64,000 nucleotides of DNA from Actinomycetes bacterium (GCA_024222295.1 JAAEPF010000002.1:1-64000); one strand, 5' to 3'; numbered from the stretch's first letter, positions 41,958 through 51,626 are shown. Translations and numbers: made by a program. Notes: generated by a model from the letters alone, not told the origin.

Positions 41958-43517
41958 TCAGGAGTCGAGGTCGTCGGTCGACCAGAAACCGGGGATCGGC
42001 TCCGGGGAACCCTTGCTCGATGCGTACTGGGCCAGGCGGGCCAGGCCGGCGGGCTCGTGCAGCTCGATCACATCGAACACGGCTGCTGGTCCGGCGGCAC
42101 GAAGTGCCTTGTCGCTCGCCGAACCTGGCGGTGGCAGCGCCGGCGTGAGAACGATCGGCGGCGGAGCGTTGTGGTGAGCGCCGAGCACGCTGAGGCGCCC
42201 GAGCATGCGCCAGACGGCGTCGGCACGTTGGAGGCCCGGCCGGGCGCTCGTGAACGAGCCGCCCAGTTCCACATACCAGGGGTTGCCATCGGCGGTGGTC
42301 ACCTCGAAGTCGGCCTCGAGTGCGCCGCCGGGGTGCTTCACCGAACTGCGCACGTCGCCGAAGCCAGCCTCGTTGAGCCGTGCAGTGGCGATGTCGGCCA
42401 CCTTCATCGATTCGCTCACAGCGAGCGACCAGAAGTGCTCCAGGCGGTCCTCGTGGGTTAGCTTCTCGAACGCCGCTGCGCGCAGCTCGGGATCCGGGTC
42501 ATCCAGTGACTCGGCCAACGCTGCAACGCCGTCGATCCGGGCGACCTCCGTACCGATGCGCTCCTCTGCAAGTGCCACATAGTTGGGATCGAGGTCGTAG
42601 CCGACCCCCACACGGCCGGTGCGTGCCGCGGCGACGAGGGTGGTGCCGGACCCGGCGAACGGGTCAAGCACGAGGTCGCCCACGTAGGTGTAGAGGTCGA
42701 TCAGGCGCCGCGGGAGGTCGACCGGGAACGGGGCGGGATGGCCGATTCGGCTGGCCGACTCGGGATCCATACGCCAGACGTCGCGGGTGACCTCGACGAA
42801 TTCGTCGTTGGTGATGGTCGACACGTGAGGCAGCCCCGCTTCTTCGCGCTTCGGTGCGCTGATGGCACGCGAGAACCGCCCCTTGCTGGCGATCACGACC
42901 CGCTCGGTCATGTCGCGCAGCACCGGGTTGGATGCCTTGGCGAACGAACCCCAGGCGCACGATCCCGAGGAGGCCTCTGACTTCTCCCACAGCACCTCGC
43001 CGCGCAGCAACAGGCCGAGGTCGTCCTGGAGGATCCCGACCACATCCGCGCTGAGGCTGCGGTACGGCTTGCGGCCGAGGTTGGCCACATTGACCGCGAT
43101 GCGCCCGCCCGGCTCGAGCACGCGGACGCACTCGGAGAACACGTCGCGGAGCATCTCGAGGAAGTCGATGTACGTGGAGGGGATCCCGCTGTCGTCGGAC
43201 CCACCCGTGACAGCCAGCTCGTATTCCTTGCCGACGAAGTAGGGGGGTGAGGTCACCACCAGCGCCACGCTGTTGTCGGGCAGCTGGGACATGTCGGTGG
43301 CCGAGGCATTGAAGACCCGGCCGATACCCAGCTCGTCGATCAACTGGGGTGGTCGGCTGACGGTCTCGTCGTCGCTGAGCTCGGGAGGCGAGAACCGGGC
43401 GTAGAACTCCGAGGCGTCGTGGCCTTCGCGGCGACCGGCGCCGAATGCAGAGGTGGACGTGCGCCCGCGGCCGGTGGACTTCTGGCCACCTGAGTTGTCG
43501 CTGGAGCTGCTACCCAC
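41958..43517 (-). CDS. DNA methyltransferase (N4-cytosine/N6-adenine type) with extra C-terminal domain
   Basis: A 519-residue protein. The catalytic motif TSPPY (about residues 89-93) comes before the SAM-binding motif DPFAGSGTT (about 285-293), the beta-class order. TSPPY is more typical of N4-cytosine enzymes than DPPY. Residues 340-519 form an additional domain with GALEADFEVTT and NPWYVELGG, which looks like part of a PD-(D/E)XK nuclease fold but without the final Lys. No restriction endonuclease or specificity gene is adjacent, so it is an orphan or a fused system. TATGCT at 43525-43530 is 7 nt before GTG 43517. A longer start at ATG 43529 would lie inside that hexamer. Confidence 0.85.
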   Translation of the reverse strand: MGSSSSDNSGGQKSTGRGRTSTSAFGAGRREGHDASEFYARFSPPELSDDETVSRPPQLIDELGIGRVFNASATDMSQLPDNSVALVVTSPPYFVGKEYELAVTGGSDDSGIPSTYIDFLEMLRDVFSECVRVLEPGGRIAVNVANLGRKPYRSLSADVVGILQDDLGLLLRGEVLWEKSEASSGSCAWGSFAKASNPVLRDMTERVVIASKGRFSRAISAPKREEAGLPHVSTITNDEFVEVTRDVWRMDPESASRIGHPAPFPVDLPRRLIDLYTYVGDLVLDPFAGSGTTLVAAARTGRVGVGYDLDPNYVALAEERIGTEVARIDGVAALAESLDDPDPELRAAAFEKLTHEDRLEHFWSLAVSESMKVADIATARLNEAGFGDVRSSVKHPGGALEADFEVTTADGNPWYVELGGSFTSARPGLQRADAVWRMLGRLSVLGAHHNAPPPIVLTPALPPPGSASDKALRAAGPAAVFDVIELHEPAGLARLAQYASSKGSPEPIPGFWSTDDLDS

Positions 43518-43587
43518 GAACACGAGCATAGAAGTGGGGAGTGACAGTGGCCGGTTACCCCGCTCCGACGGCCCGGCGGGCGGCGGC

Positions 43588-45591
43588 TCAGGCGGATTCC
43601 AGGCCCTCGTGCAGGTGCGCGATCGCCTCGGACCGGGTGCGGGTGCGTCGCATCGGTGCCAGTTCGTCGAGGATCGCCTTGCGGTAGGACTTCTCTGCCA
43701 GTCGTGGATCCAGCACCGCCACGAGACCCCGGTCCGACGCGGTGCGGATCAGCCGACCGGTGCCCTGCGCCAGTAGTGACGCCGCCCTGGGCACCTGGAC
43801 TTCGAGGAATGCCTTGAAGCCGGCGTCGGATTCCGGCGTCCCGGCCTCCACCAGCCTCCGCCGGGCCGCATCGGCTCGTGCCTGCCACAGCGGGTCGTCG
43901 GGCCTGGGGAAGGGGAGTTTGTCGACGATGACGAGGCTCAGCGACGGGCCCGCCACGTCCACGCCCTGCCACAGCCCCATTGTCCCGACCGCGACCGTGT
44001 GCTCGTCGTCCGCGAACTCGGCCAGCAGCTTCGGCTTGGGCATCTCACCCTGCAGCAGCACGGGCCACGGCAGCTCGTCGCGGGCTCTCTCGGCAAACTC
44101 CCGCGCGTTGCGCATCGATGTGCAGAGAAACAGGGTGCGTCCTTGAGCGGCGTCGATCAGCTCGGCCGCCTCGGCCCAGGCCTCGTCCATCCACTCGGGG
44201 TGGTTGGGGTTGCGGTCGCGGGGCGGGTCCGAAGACAACAGCGGCGGCACGTAGAGCATTGCGGCGTCGCGGTGGTCGAACGGGCTGCCAACGTCTTCGA
44301 ACTCCGCCCTCGACCCGAGGCCGAGTCGGCCCATCATCGGCGCTGACACCGTCGCCGACGTGAGGACAACCGCGGCGTCGCCCCATGCCGTCATCTGGAG
44401 GCGGTCGCCCACATCGATCGGCACCCGGCGCATCGTGGGGCCTGGATCGCCCACCCAGATGGCGTCGTCGGTGCCATCGGCAGCGAGCCGGTCGATCATT
44501 TCGGCGAGCCGGTCGGCACTGCGGCGTGCTGCTTCGGCACGCGGGTCGTCGCCGTCAGCCTTCACTGCGTCGCGGGCCGCCGACTGTGCCTCGGCCGCGA
44601 CTCCCGCGGCCCGGGCGATGGTGGCAGCGATGCCTCCCGAGTCGGGGAAGCCCTCGCGGAACACCTCGTCGGCGTGCTCGCCCAGCTCGGTGTCGACCAC
44701 TGCGGCCGTGCGACGAAGCGAGCTCCGTAGGTCCTCTGTGTCACCCATGGCGACGCGGATGTTGCGTTCGACGCGCAGCAGGTCATCACCTCGCAGTTCG
44801 GCACCGAAGGCGGAGGCGAGGATGTCCTCTGCCTCGTGGGCCTCGTCGATCACGTAAGCCTGCGCGTCGCCGAGCAACGCGCCTTCGAGGGCCAGGTCGG
44901 CGCCGAGCAGGGCCGTATTGACCAGCACCACCTGTGCTTCGCGGGCCGCGGCGATCGCCGACTCGGCGAAGCAGTCGGCGCCCTGCGCGCACTTGTCGGC
45001 GCCGGGGCATCCGTCGGGTCCGGTGGCCACCCACGGCGCGGTCCGCCGGTCGATTTCGAAGGGCAGCTCGGACAGGTCGCCGGTGACGGTGCTGTCGGCC
45101 CAGTCGGTGATCGTCTCGAGACGGTCCTCCGAGGCCCCCGACAGGTCCGCTGGCGTGCCGGGGGTGGGCTCGGTCTCGAACAGTTCGTCCTGCGCACCGG
45201 GTGGGGGTTCCCCCGCGAGCACGGACTGCGCCTCGGCGAGCCGCGCCAGGCACAGGTAGTTGGATCGTCCCTTGAGCACCGCCCAGTGCAGGTCGCGGTG
45301 TGCGGCGACGAACGGCAGCTCCTTGTCGGCGTACTGGTCCTGCAGCGCCTTGGTGGCTGTGGCGATCACCGTGCGCACCCCGGTGGTCGCCACGGCTGCG
45401 AGCACGGCGAGGCTCTTGCCCGTGCCGGTGCCGGCCCGCACGGCCAGTCGCCCGCCCGTGGGAAGCGCCTGCGCGACCAACGCCGCCATGTCCGCCTGGC
45501 CGTCACGGGTCTCGCCGCCGGATGGCAGCGATTCGACGAGCTCGTCGAGCAGGCGCCGTGCATCTGCTTCGGGATCGTGCTCGCCGGCCAT
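43588..45591 (-). CDS. dinG: DinG/XPD-like ATP-dependent DNA helicase
   Basis: A 667-residue superfamily 2 helicase with the features of DinG/XPD iron-sulfur helicases: Walker A AGTGTGKS (53-60), DEAH box VIDEAHEAEDIL (DEAH at 249-252), and four cysteines between them (114, 195, 201, 207; CPGADKC) that should hold a 4Fe-4S cluster. Later motifs VVLTSATVSAP, GTMGLWQGVDV and QGTGRLIRT complete the core. It should unwind DNA 5' to 3' during repair. It lies upstream of the methyltransferase gene on the same strand, 70 bp apart. TACCGT (45598-45603) lies 6 nt before ATG 45591, a leaderless start. Confidence 0.9.
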   Translation of the reverse strand: MAGEHDPEADARRLLDELVESLPSGGETRDGQADMAALVAQALPTGGRLAVRAGTGTGKSLAVLAAVATTGVRTVIATATKALQDQYADKELPFVAAHRDLHWAVLKGRSNYLCLARLAEAQSVLAGEPPPGAQDELFETEPTPGTPADLSGASEDRLETITDWADSTVTGDLSELPFEIDRRTAPWVATGPDGCPGADKCAQGADCFAESAIAAAREAQVVLVNTALLGADLALEGALLGDAQAYVIDEAHEAEDILASAFGAELRGDDLLRVERNIRVAMGDTEDLRSSLRRTAAVVDTELGEHADEVFREGFPDSGGIAATIARAAGVAAEAQSAARDAVKADGDDPRAEAARRSADRLAEMIDRLAADGTDDAIWVGDPGPTMRRVPIDVGDRLQMTAWGDAAVVLTSATVSAPMMGRLGLGSRAEFEDVGSPFDHRDAAMLYVPPLLSSDPPRDRNPNHPEWMDEAWAEAAELIDAAQGRTLFLCTSMRNAREFAERARDELPWPVLLQGEMPKPKLLAEFADDEHTVAVGTMGLWQGVDVAGPSLSLVIVDKLPFPRPDDPLWQARADAARRRLVEAGTPESDAGFKAFLEVQVPRAASLLAQGTGRLIRTASDRGLVAVLDPRLAEKSYRKAILDELAPMRRTRTRSEAIAHLHEGLESA

Positions 45592-45652
45592 CCGGCAACG
45601 GTACTGCCGGTCGTCTGGGACAATGGACGACCGGTCCGGCAACGGAGGTGCG

Positions 45653-46276
45653 GTGGCTGATATCGAGGTGTTCGCCGACGTGGGATGCCCATTCACCCAT
45701 GTCGGGTTGCTCCGTTTCGTCGAGGAGCGGTCCCGTCACGGCCGTGAGGACCTGGGCCTCGTGGTGAGGGCTTGGCCCCTCGAAGTCGTCAACGGCAAGC
45801 CGCTCGACCCCGCCTTCATCCGCGAGGAGGTCGACGAGATCCGCTCGCAGCTCGGCGGCGGCTTGTTCTCGGGATTCGACGAGGCGAGCTTCCCGCACAC
45901 CTCCATCCCGGCGATGTCACTTGCAGCCAGCGCATATGAGTCCGGTACGTCGGTGGGCGAGGCCGTGAGTCTCCGGCTGCGCGATCTGCTGTTCGAACAG
46001 GGATTCGACATCTCCGACGACGACCTCCTCGCCGGGCTGGCCCGGAGCCACGGAGTCGACTGGGACCCGTCCGAGCACGATGCCCATGAGGCCCAGGTGG
46101 CAGCGGACCACGAGCGGGGTGTCGATCTGGGTGTGGTCGGCTCGCCGCACTTCCTCACCGGGGCCGGCGGCTTCTTCTGCCCGGCGCTCGATGTCTCGCG
46201 TGGTGACGACGGCCACCTGCGGGTCACTGCCGACCGGGAAGGGTTCGACCGGTTCCTGGCCGCCGCACTGGAATGA
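45653..46276 (+). CDS. DsbA-family / 2-hydroxychromene-2-carboxylate isomerase-like protein
   Basis: A 207-residue thioredoxin-fold protein with a helical insertion. The active-site segment is FADVGCPFTHVGL, with one Cys (CPFT) in place of CXXC, and the cis-Pro loop is VVGSPHFLTGAGG. This pattern matches DsbA-like proteins such as FrnE and kappa-class GST/HCCA isomerases, which are cytoplasmic; there is no signal peptide. Its reaction is unknown. GGAGG precedes GTG 45653. It is divergent from dinG with 61 bp between starts. Confidence 0.78.
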   Translation: MADIEVFADVGCPFTHVGLLRFVEERSRHGREDLGLVVRAWPLEVVNGKPLDPAFIREEVDEIRSQLGGGLFSGFDEASFPHTSIPAMSLAASAYESGTSVGEAVSLRLRDLLFEQGFDISDDDLLAGLARSHGVDWDPSEHDAHEAQVAADHERGVDLGVVGSPHFLTGAGGFFCPALDVSRGDDGHLRVTADREGFDRFLAAALE

Positions 46277-46371
46277 TTGCGTAGCGCAGTAGTTCCCGAA
46301 ACCCTTGGCGACGCTTGCGCTACAGCCGGCCTGCCAGCAGGATGGGGCCAGCGATTTCGAGGGGGATTCTC

Positions 46372-48441
46372 ATGTCTTTGCCCGTCAGGCGCCGCGGCGC
46401 CCGTCTTGGCCTATGCGCAATGGCGCTCGCCGCGGCTCTGCTGTTCGCGGCGTGCGCACCCACATCGGGAGGCGGTGGCGGAGGCGGACCGACCGTGACC
46501 GCGGTGCCTCCCCATGGCGGGTTCATGATGGTCGCGAACCGCGCCGGTGGGTTCTTCTCGCTGCCGTGGCCCAACGACATCCGCAAGTACACCAACGGCA
46601 CCCTCGACATGCGCGGCCTGCCCGGCCTCGCACGCAACCCGCTGGTCGACCCGATCCCGGCGGTGCCGTTCCTTGCCGAGTCGGTCGGCAAGGCCGCCGC
46701 GGCAGTGACCGACTTCGGCACCAACACCGCCGTGTTCTTCCAGGCGAACGTGGACATCGACCCCTCGACGCTTCCCTCGGGCGCGACCGACAGCCTCTCG
46801 CCGGATGCCAGTGCGATGCTGATCGACCTCGACAACGGCAACACGCTTCACCCTGTCATCGCGGTGTATGAGCCGACAGGTGACCGCTACAGCCCCAACC
46901 GGCTGCTCACGCTCGTGCCCTACCCGGGCCACCCCCTGAAGCCGGGGACCAACTACGCCGCGGTGCTGTTCAACGGCATTCTCGACAGCCAGGGCGCGCC
47001 GATCGAGCAGGCCCCGTTGATCAGCCAGCTCGACAGCGTCTGGACCGACGAGCACGGCGTCGACGAGCCCACATGGGCGAACCTGCAGGCCCAGCGGGCA
47101 TCAGTCACCGCAGCGGTATCGGCAGCCACCAACTGGGATCCGGCAGACATCGCGGCCTTCTCGGTGTACCGCACCCAGGACACAGGCGCCGAGATCGACG
47201 CCATTGAGGCGGCACACGCCGGCCTTGCTGCGCCGACGATCACGGTCGACAGCCAGGCCCCATGTGCGGTCGACAACACCGCTGGGGGCAACGGCGCCAC
47301 CAACAGCCTCGTGACCGCCACGATGTCGGTGCCCGACTACCAGATCGGGACCTACCCGTACCTGCAGAACGGTGGGGGCATGGACCTGACCGGTGGCATC
47401 GCCGTGGTGAAGAAGAACCGTGACGTGCCGGTGCGGATGCGCATCCCCTGTGGGGCGGCACCGCTCGACGGGTGGCCCACGGTCGCCCACATCGGATCCA
47501 TCGAGTCCGAAGGTGACAGCGACAACTACCCGCCGCCGTTCTCATATGACGGCCACCTGTTCGCCGAGATCCCGGCCCACATGGCCGGTGCAACAGACCC
47601 GGCCCTCACCGCGGTCAACATCGCGGCTGCTGACCAGCCGGGCCTGCTCTACGCGAACTTCATCAACCCGAAGTCGGGCCGGGCCAACCCGCTGCAGCAG
47701 GCGTCCGACCACATCTCGCTGCTGAGGGCCCTCGAGTCGTTCAGCGTCGACGGCGCGACTGTTGGTACCACCGGCACCGTGCAGACCGACGAGGCCTCCA
47801 CCGTGGCTTCCGGTCACAGCCAGGGCGCTTGGTCGCTGCCGTTCGTGGCCAAGGCGGCGACCGGCGTGGAGGCCGTCTACTCGAGCTCGGGCTCCGGTGG
47901 CCAGTACCACTCGCTCGCCCACACGTTCCAGCGCTACAACCTCGCCCTGTTCACCGCAGACGAGGTGCCGCTCGACGAGCTCAACCCGCTCGTTCAGCTC
48001 GTGCAGACCGCCACCGAGGCATCCGACGGCATCAACGTCGGTGCCGCCGGCCTTCCCTCGGGGCTGCACTACGTGAACGTCACCGGAGCCAACGACGGCT
48101 GCGTGTCACTGGAAGCATCGCGGCACTTCGCAACAGCGATGGGTCTCGGGCTCGCCAACAAGCAGTTCCCGAGCAGCTTCTACGGCTCTCCGACGCTCGA
48201 TCCACCGGTGGTCGGGCTGCCCGCTTCGGCCAACGGAGCCGGCGGAGCCACGAGGGTGCAGCTCGAGACCAACGGCGACCACGAGCAGGCGCTGGCCAAC
48301 AGCGGGCTCGGTACCTCGGTGCTGGGCGACGTTGCGGCCGGTGTGGCCCCCACGGTGCCCAACGACGTCTGGAACAACACCTACGGCGTCTGCGGCTTCC
48401 GCTACGACTTCCTCGGCGGAGACCCCTTCGGGCGGTCCTGA
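46372..48441 (+). CDS. Secreted lipoprotein with lipase/esterase-like alpha/beta hydrolase fold
   Basis: A 689-residue exported protein. A signal peptide ends in a lipobox (LLFAACAPTS, Cys about residue 27), followed by a Gly-rich linker. An N-terminal beta-rich region (residues 45-350) contains FSLPWPNDIRKY. The hydrolase part shows the nucleophile elbow VASGHSQGAWS (GxSxG), an acid region GANDGCVS and a candidate His in TNGDHEQAL. It should act on lipids or esters outside the cell. No substrate can be named. GAGGGGG before ATG 46372 is the ribosome-binding site. A 22-bp palindrome lies 36 nt after the stop. Confidence 0.78.
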   Translation: MSLPVRRRGARLGLCAMALAAALLFAACAPTSGGGGGGGPTVTAVPPHGGFMMVANRAGGFFSLPWPNDIRKYTNGTLDMRGLPGLARNPLVDPIPAVPFLAESVGKAAAAVTDFGTNTAVFFQANVDIDPSTLPSGATDSLSPDASAMLIDLDNGNTLHPVIAVYEPTGDRYSPNRLLTLVPYPGHPLKPGTNYAAVLFNGILDSQGAPIEQAPLISQLDSVWTDEHGVDEPTWANLQAQRASVTAAVSAATNWDPADIAAFSVYRTQDTGAEIDAIEAAHAGLAAPTITVDSQAPCAVDNTAGGNGATNSLVTATMSVPDYQIGTYPYLQNGGGMDLTGGIAVVKKNRDVPVRMRIPCGAAPLDGWPTVAHIGSIESEGDSDNYPPPFSYDGHLFAEIPAHMAGATDPALTAVNIAAADQPGLLYANFINPKSGRANPLQQASDHISLLRALESFSVDGATVGTTGTVQTDEASTVASGHSQGAWSLPFVAKAATGVEAVYSSSGSGGQYHSLAHTFQRYNLALFTADEVPLDELNPLVQLVQTATEASDGINVGAAGLPSGLHYVNVTGANDGCVSLEASRHFATAMGLGLANKQFPSSFYGSPTLDPPVVGLPASANGAGGATRVQLETNGDHEQALANSGLGTSVLGDVAAGVAPTVPNDVWNNTYGVCGFRYDFLGGDPFGRS

Positions 48442-48477
48442 GTCACAGTCTGCACAACCGATCTCCAGTCTCCGAGG

Positions 48478-48499
48478 GGGGTGCGCCGCGGCGCACCCC
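48478..48499. repeat. 22-bp perfect palindrome between lipase and LLM oxidoreductase genes
   Basis: GGGGTGCGCCG is followed directly by its reverse complement. It lies 36 nt after the lipase-like gene and covers the place where a -35 box for the downstream TACGGT (48509-48514) would be. There is no T-run. It may act both as transcription end hairpin and as a control site for the next gene. Confidence 0.6.
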
Positions 48500-48520
48500 G
48501 CCGCGCTGTACGGTCCCGGC

Positions 48521-49396
48521 ATGAAATTCGGGATGCTCTTCGCCAACACACTCGGCTTCGCCACACCGCAGGGGGCCGCAGAGATGGCCCGCGCAGCGGA
48601 CGACGCGGGTTTCGAGTCGCTCTGGACCGTCGAACACGTCGTGTACCCCGACGGCTACGAGTCGTCGTATCCATACGACAAGTCCGGGAAGATGGCCATG
48701 GCGGCAGACACTCCGTTGCCCGATCCGCTGATCTGGCTCACCTGGGTGGCCGCCAACTCCCAGCGGCTTCGCCTCGCCACCGGCATACTCATCCTCCCCC
48801 AGCGCAACCCCATCGTGCTCGCCAAGGAACTCGCCACGCTCGACGAGATCTCCGGCGGCCGCGTCGAGCTCGGGGTCGGCGTCGGCTGGCTCGAAGAGGA
48901 GTTCGACGCCCTCGGCATACCCTTCGAGGCGAGGGGCCGGCGCACCGACGACTACATCGAGTCGATGCGGGCGGTTTGGGACAACGACCACGCCGTGCAC
49001 GACGGCGAGTTCATGCAGTTCTCCGGGATCTCCGTCAACCCGAAGCCGGTCAATGGCCGGGTGCCCATCCACATCGGTGGCCACACCAAGGCCGCGGCCC
49101 GTCGTGCCGGTCGCCTGGGCGACGGCTTCTTCCCCGGCGAAGGTGACCTCGGTGAGCTGCTCGATGTGATGCGTGCGTCCGCGGATGATGCCGGGCGTGA
49201 TGCCGATTCGATCGAGATCACGTCGTCGCACCCCGGCCTGTGGGGCGACGATCCGCTGGCCGCGGTCGAGAAGATGGCTGCCAGGGGAGTCGACCGCCTC
49301 GGTGTGCCCGGCTTCATCTTCGCCCTGGCGCCAGACCCCGCCGCTGCCCTGGCCGAGTTCGGCGAGAAGGTGATCGCGCCCTCAGTCGACCTCTAG
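48521..49396 (+). CDS. LLM-class F420-dependent oxidoreductase
   Basis: A 291-residue luciferase-like monooxygenase-fold enzyme. It has MKFGMLFAN at the start, ESLWTVEHVVYP, the non-prolyl cis-peptide region TGILILPQRNP, GRVELGVGVGWLEEEF and GHTKAAARRAGRLGDGFFP. These are typical of F420-type TIGR03619-like actinobacterial enzymes that oxidise or reduce small organic substrates. The substrate is unknown. TACGGT at 48509-48514 is 6 nt before the ATG, so the transcript is probably leaderless. A second LLM enzyme is encoded 1.1 kb downstream on the other strand. Confidence 0.87.
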   Translation: MKFGMLFANTLGFATPQGAAEMARAADDAGFESLWTVEHVVYPDGYESSYPYDKSGKMAMAADTPLPDPLIWLTWVAANSQRLRLATGILILPQRNPIVLAKELATLDEISGGRVELGVGVGWLEEEFDALGIPFEARGRRTDDYIESMRAVWDNDHAVHDGEFMQFSGISVNPKPVNGRVPIHIGGHTKAAARRAGRLGDGFFPGEGDLGELLDVMRASADDAGRDADSIEITSSHPGLWGDDPLAAVEKMAARGVDRLGVPGFIFALAPDPAAALAEFGEKVIAPSVDL

Positions 49397-49415
49397 GCCT
49401 GTGCCCGGCGGCGGG

Positions 49416-50498
49416 TCAGAACAGCTCGAAGGTGTGGGCTTCGAGGGCGTGCCGGGCGGAACGCTCGGCCATGGCGCAGAACATGGCGTCGCCGCGATCG
49501 GTCTGGCCCACGACCTGTGACGCTCCGATGGCCATCACGAGCCCATCGAGGGCATACCGGCGGTGACCGCGCTCGACGGTCTGGGCATCCACCTGCACGC
49601 CGTGCACCAGCAGCGCGGCTCGGTATCGGTCCAGCATCTCGCGCTCGTGCGCGACCCGCTGCTCGGTGACCAGTGCGCCGCCGAGGAAGTAGGAGAGGTC
49701 AGCGAGCGCCGCGCCGGCGTTGACCGTCTGCCAGTCGACCACCGTCACGCCGTCGTCGTCGACCAGCAGGTTGTCGGGCCTGAAGTCGCGATGGACGAGC
49801 GCCACCGGCCCTTCCCGGTTGCCCAGGTAGTCACTCGCGCGCTCGACGAGGTTCTCGGCGACCTCCATCACCTGTGGGCCGATGCGTTCGGCATAGCGCT
49901 CCGAGAACCCTGGAAACAGCATCCCGAGCAGGGCGGCATGGGCGTTGGGGTCGCCTTGCTCGCCAAGCACCTCGCCGGTGTGCGGCGGAGGGGCCTCCCA
50001 CCAGGTCGCGTGCAGTGCCGCCAACTGGTCGAGCGCCGCCGCGGCTGCGTCGGGGTCCATCCCGTGGATCTGGTCGGCCTGGGTGCTGTCGGCCATGTCC
50101 TGCAGTACGAGGATGAAGTCATCGCCGGCCTCGTTGACCGCCGCGAGGTGGCACTGCGGGGTGCGCACGGCGCAATCGGGGGCGAAGCGGCTGTAGAAGC
50201 CGGTCTCGATCTCGCCGTGGCGCAGCGCTGCCGACGTGGCCCGGCTCACCGGATCCGCCGAGGCCACCTTCGCCACGACCGACTTCGGCGCACCCTCGAT
50301 GTCGTGGGCCATGCGCACCCGCAGGCACGAGGCGACCTGTCCGGTGCCCACGGGTTCCACGTGGACCGCCTCGGGTTCTGCACCACCGAGGGCTCCGTCC
50401 AGCACCTCGGCCCAGAACGCGGGCGTCTCGAGAGCGGCGAGCAACAGGTCGTGGTCGGCCAGCCAGCGGGACGCGAAGTCCTCGGGTGCGCTTGTCAC
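49416..50498 (-). CDS. Aminoglycoside phosphotransferase/choline kinase-fold protein
   Basis: A 360-residue small-molecule kinase-like protein. It has the Brenner motif VALVHRDFRPDNLLVDDDG (catalytic Asp in HRDFRPDN) and the metal-binding DW in VTVVDWQ. An N-lobe Lys is in SVVAKVAS. Such proteins in actinobacteria phosphorylate antibiotics, sugars, choline or unknown alcohols; the FADE/ACAD-associated group is often linked to acyl-CoA metabolism. Its GTG start overlaps the stop of the LLM oxidoreductase gene upstream by 4 bp (GTGA), so both are co-translated and may share a pathway. Confidence 0.82.
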   Translation of the reverse strand: MTSAPEDFASRWLADHDLLLAALETPAFWAEVLDGALGGAEPEAVHVEPVGTGQVASCLRVRMAHDIEGAPKSVVAKVASADPVSRATSAALRHGEIETGFYSRFAPDCAVRTPQCHLAAVNEAGDDFILVLQDMADSTQADQIHGMDPDAAAAALDQLAALHATWWEAPPPHTGEVLGEQGDPNAHAALLGMLFPGFSERYAERIGPQVMEVAENLVERASDYLGNREGPVALVHRDFRPDNLLVDDDGVTVVDWQTVNAGAALADLSYFLGGALVTEQRVAHEREMLDRYRAALLVHGVQVDAQTVERGHRRYALDGLVMAIGASQVVGQTDRGDAMFCAMAERSARHALEAHTFELF

Positions 50499-51556
50499 TG
50501 CAATCCCCTGATCGTGCGGTACTGCTCGACCACGGGTGCCAATTCTGACGGCGTGCAACCGTGCATGATCACCCCGGACACGCCCAGGTCGAACTGTGCG
50601 CGCACCGCGGCGGCACACTGCGCGGGTGACCCGGTGCCGGACGGGGCCAGCCACTCCCCGGGCACCACTTCGGCGATTGCCTCGAGTTGGGCTGTGGTGG
50701 CGTTGGCATCGATGGCGGAGAGGAACTGCCCGACGGTGGGGTCTGCGCGGAACCGTTCCAGCAACGCCGGATTCCAGTCGTTGGTTCGCACCAGAAGGTC
50801 GCCATAGCCCTGCAGGTACGTGGCCATGCGGCCGACTGTCTTGCGGAGTCGCACGTCTTCGTCGAGGTGGTCGCCCACCGTTGCGAAGCACGACCAGACC
50901 TCGACGTCGTCGGGGTCGCGGCCAGCCAGTTCGGCTGCTGTGCGCACGGTCTCCACGGCGCGTCGCGTGGTCTCGTCGGTGAAGAACGTGTGCAGCACCA
51001 CCGCATCGAAGCAACGGCCGGCGAGGGCGAGGCTGTTGGGGCCGAACGCGCACAACAGCACGGGGATGTGGTCGTCGAACTCACTGCCGAGCGCGAGCAG
51101 CGGCCACGCGCCTGCCGGACCGTCGTGGCCGACCACTGCCTCGCCGCGCCACAGCCGTTTCATGAGGCCCGTGAAGTCCTCCATCTGGGCAGTCGTGATC
51201 CGGGGGATCGCGGACATGTCGAAGATCACGTCGATTCCCCTGCCCAGCCCCAGGGTGAAGCGGCCTCCACCCATGCGATGCAAGGTCATTGCGGCACTTG
51301 CCGTCACGAGTGGGTGGCGTGTGTTGTGGTTCGTGGCGGCGGTGGCGATCTGCAGTGACGACGTGACGGCGGTGGCGGCCCCGCTCAGGGTCATCGATTC
51401 CTTCACGTTGAATCGTTCGGAGATGAAGGCGGTCCCGAAGCCCAGTGTCTCGGCGGCTCTGGCTTCCTCGCCGATGGCGGAGGGATCCGCTGCCGCGCCT
51501 GCGAGCAGGTAGCAGCCGAGTTCTTCCATTGTCGCCGAGCCCGGGGTTCCAGCCAT
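50495..51556 (-). CDS. LLM-class F420-dependent oxidoreductase
   Basis: A 353-residue luciferase-like enzyme, distinct from the one at 48.5 kb. Motifs are LGFGTAFISERFNVKE, ATAATNHNTRHPLVTASAA and RFTLGLGRGIDVIF. The C-terminus ends with FDLGVSGVIMHGC. It resembles the TIGR03857 group of mycobacterial F420-type oxidoreductases. Substrate unknown. TATCGT (51563-51568) is 6 nt upstream of ATG 51556, supporting a leaderless start. It forms a two-gene operon with the kinase-fold protein downstream. Confidence 0.85.
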   Translation of the reverse strand: MAGTPGSATMEELGCYLLAGAAADPSAIGEEARAAETLGFGTAFISERFNVKESMTLSGAATAVTSSLQIATAATNHNTRHPLVTASAAMTLHRMGGGRFTLGLGRGIDVIFDMSAIPRITTAQMEDFTGLMKRLWRGEAVVGHDGPAGAWPLLALGSEFDDHIPVLLCAFGPNSLALAGRCFDAVVLHTFFTDETTRRAVETVRTAAELAGRDPDDVEVWSCFATVGDHLDEDVRLRKTVGRMATYLQGYGDLLVRTNDWNPALLERFRADPTVGQFLSAIDANATTAQLEAIAEVVPGEWLAPSGTGSPAQCAAAVRAQFDLGVSGVIMHGCTPSELAPVVEQYRTIRGLQ

Positions 51557-51626
51557 GGCCGCACGATAGGGCGCCCCGGCGCCGCCTCGCGGCCGCCTGC
51601 CCACGCGGGGGGTACGGTCGGGTCCG

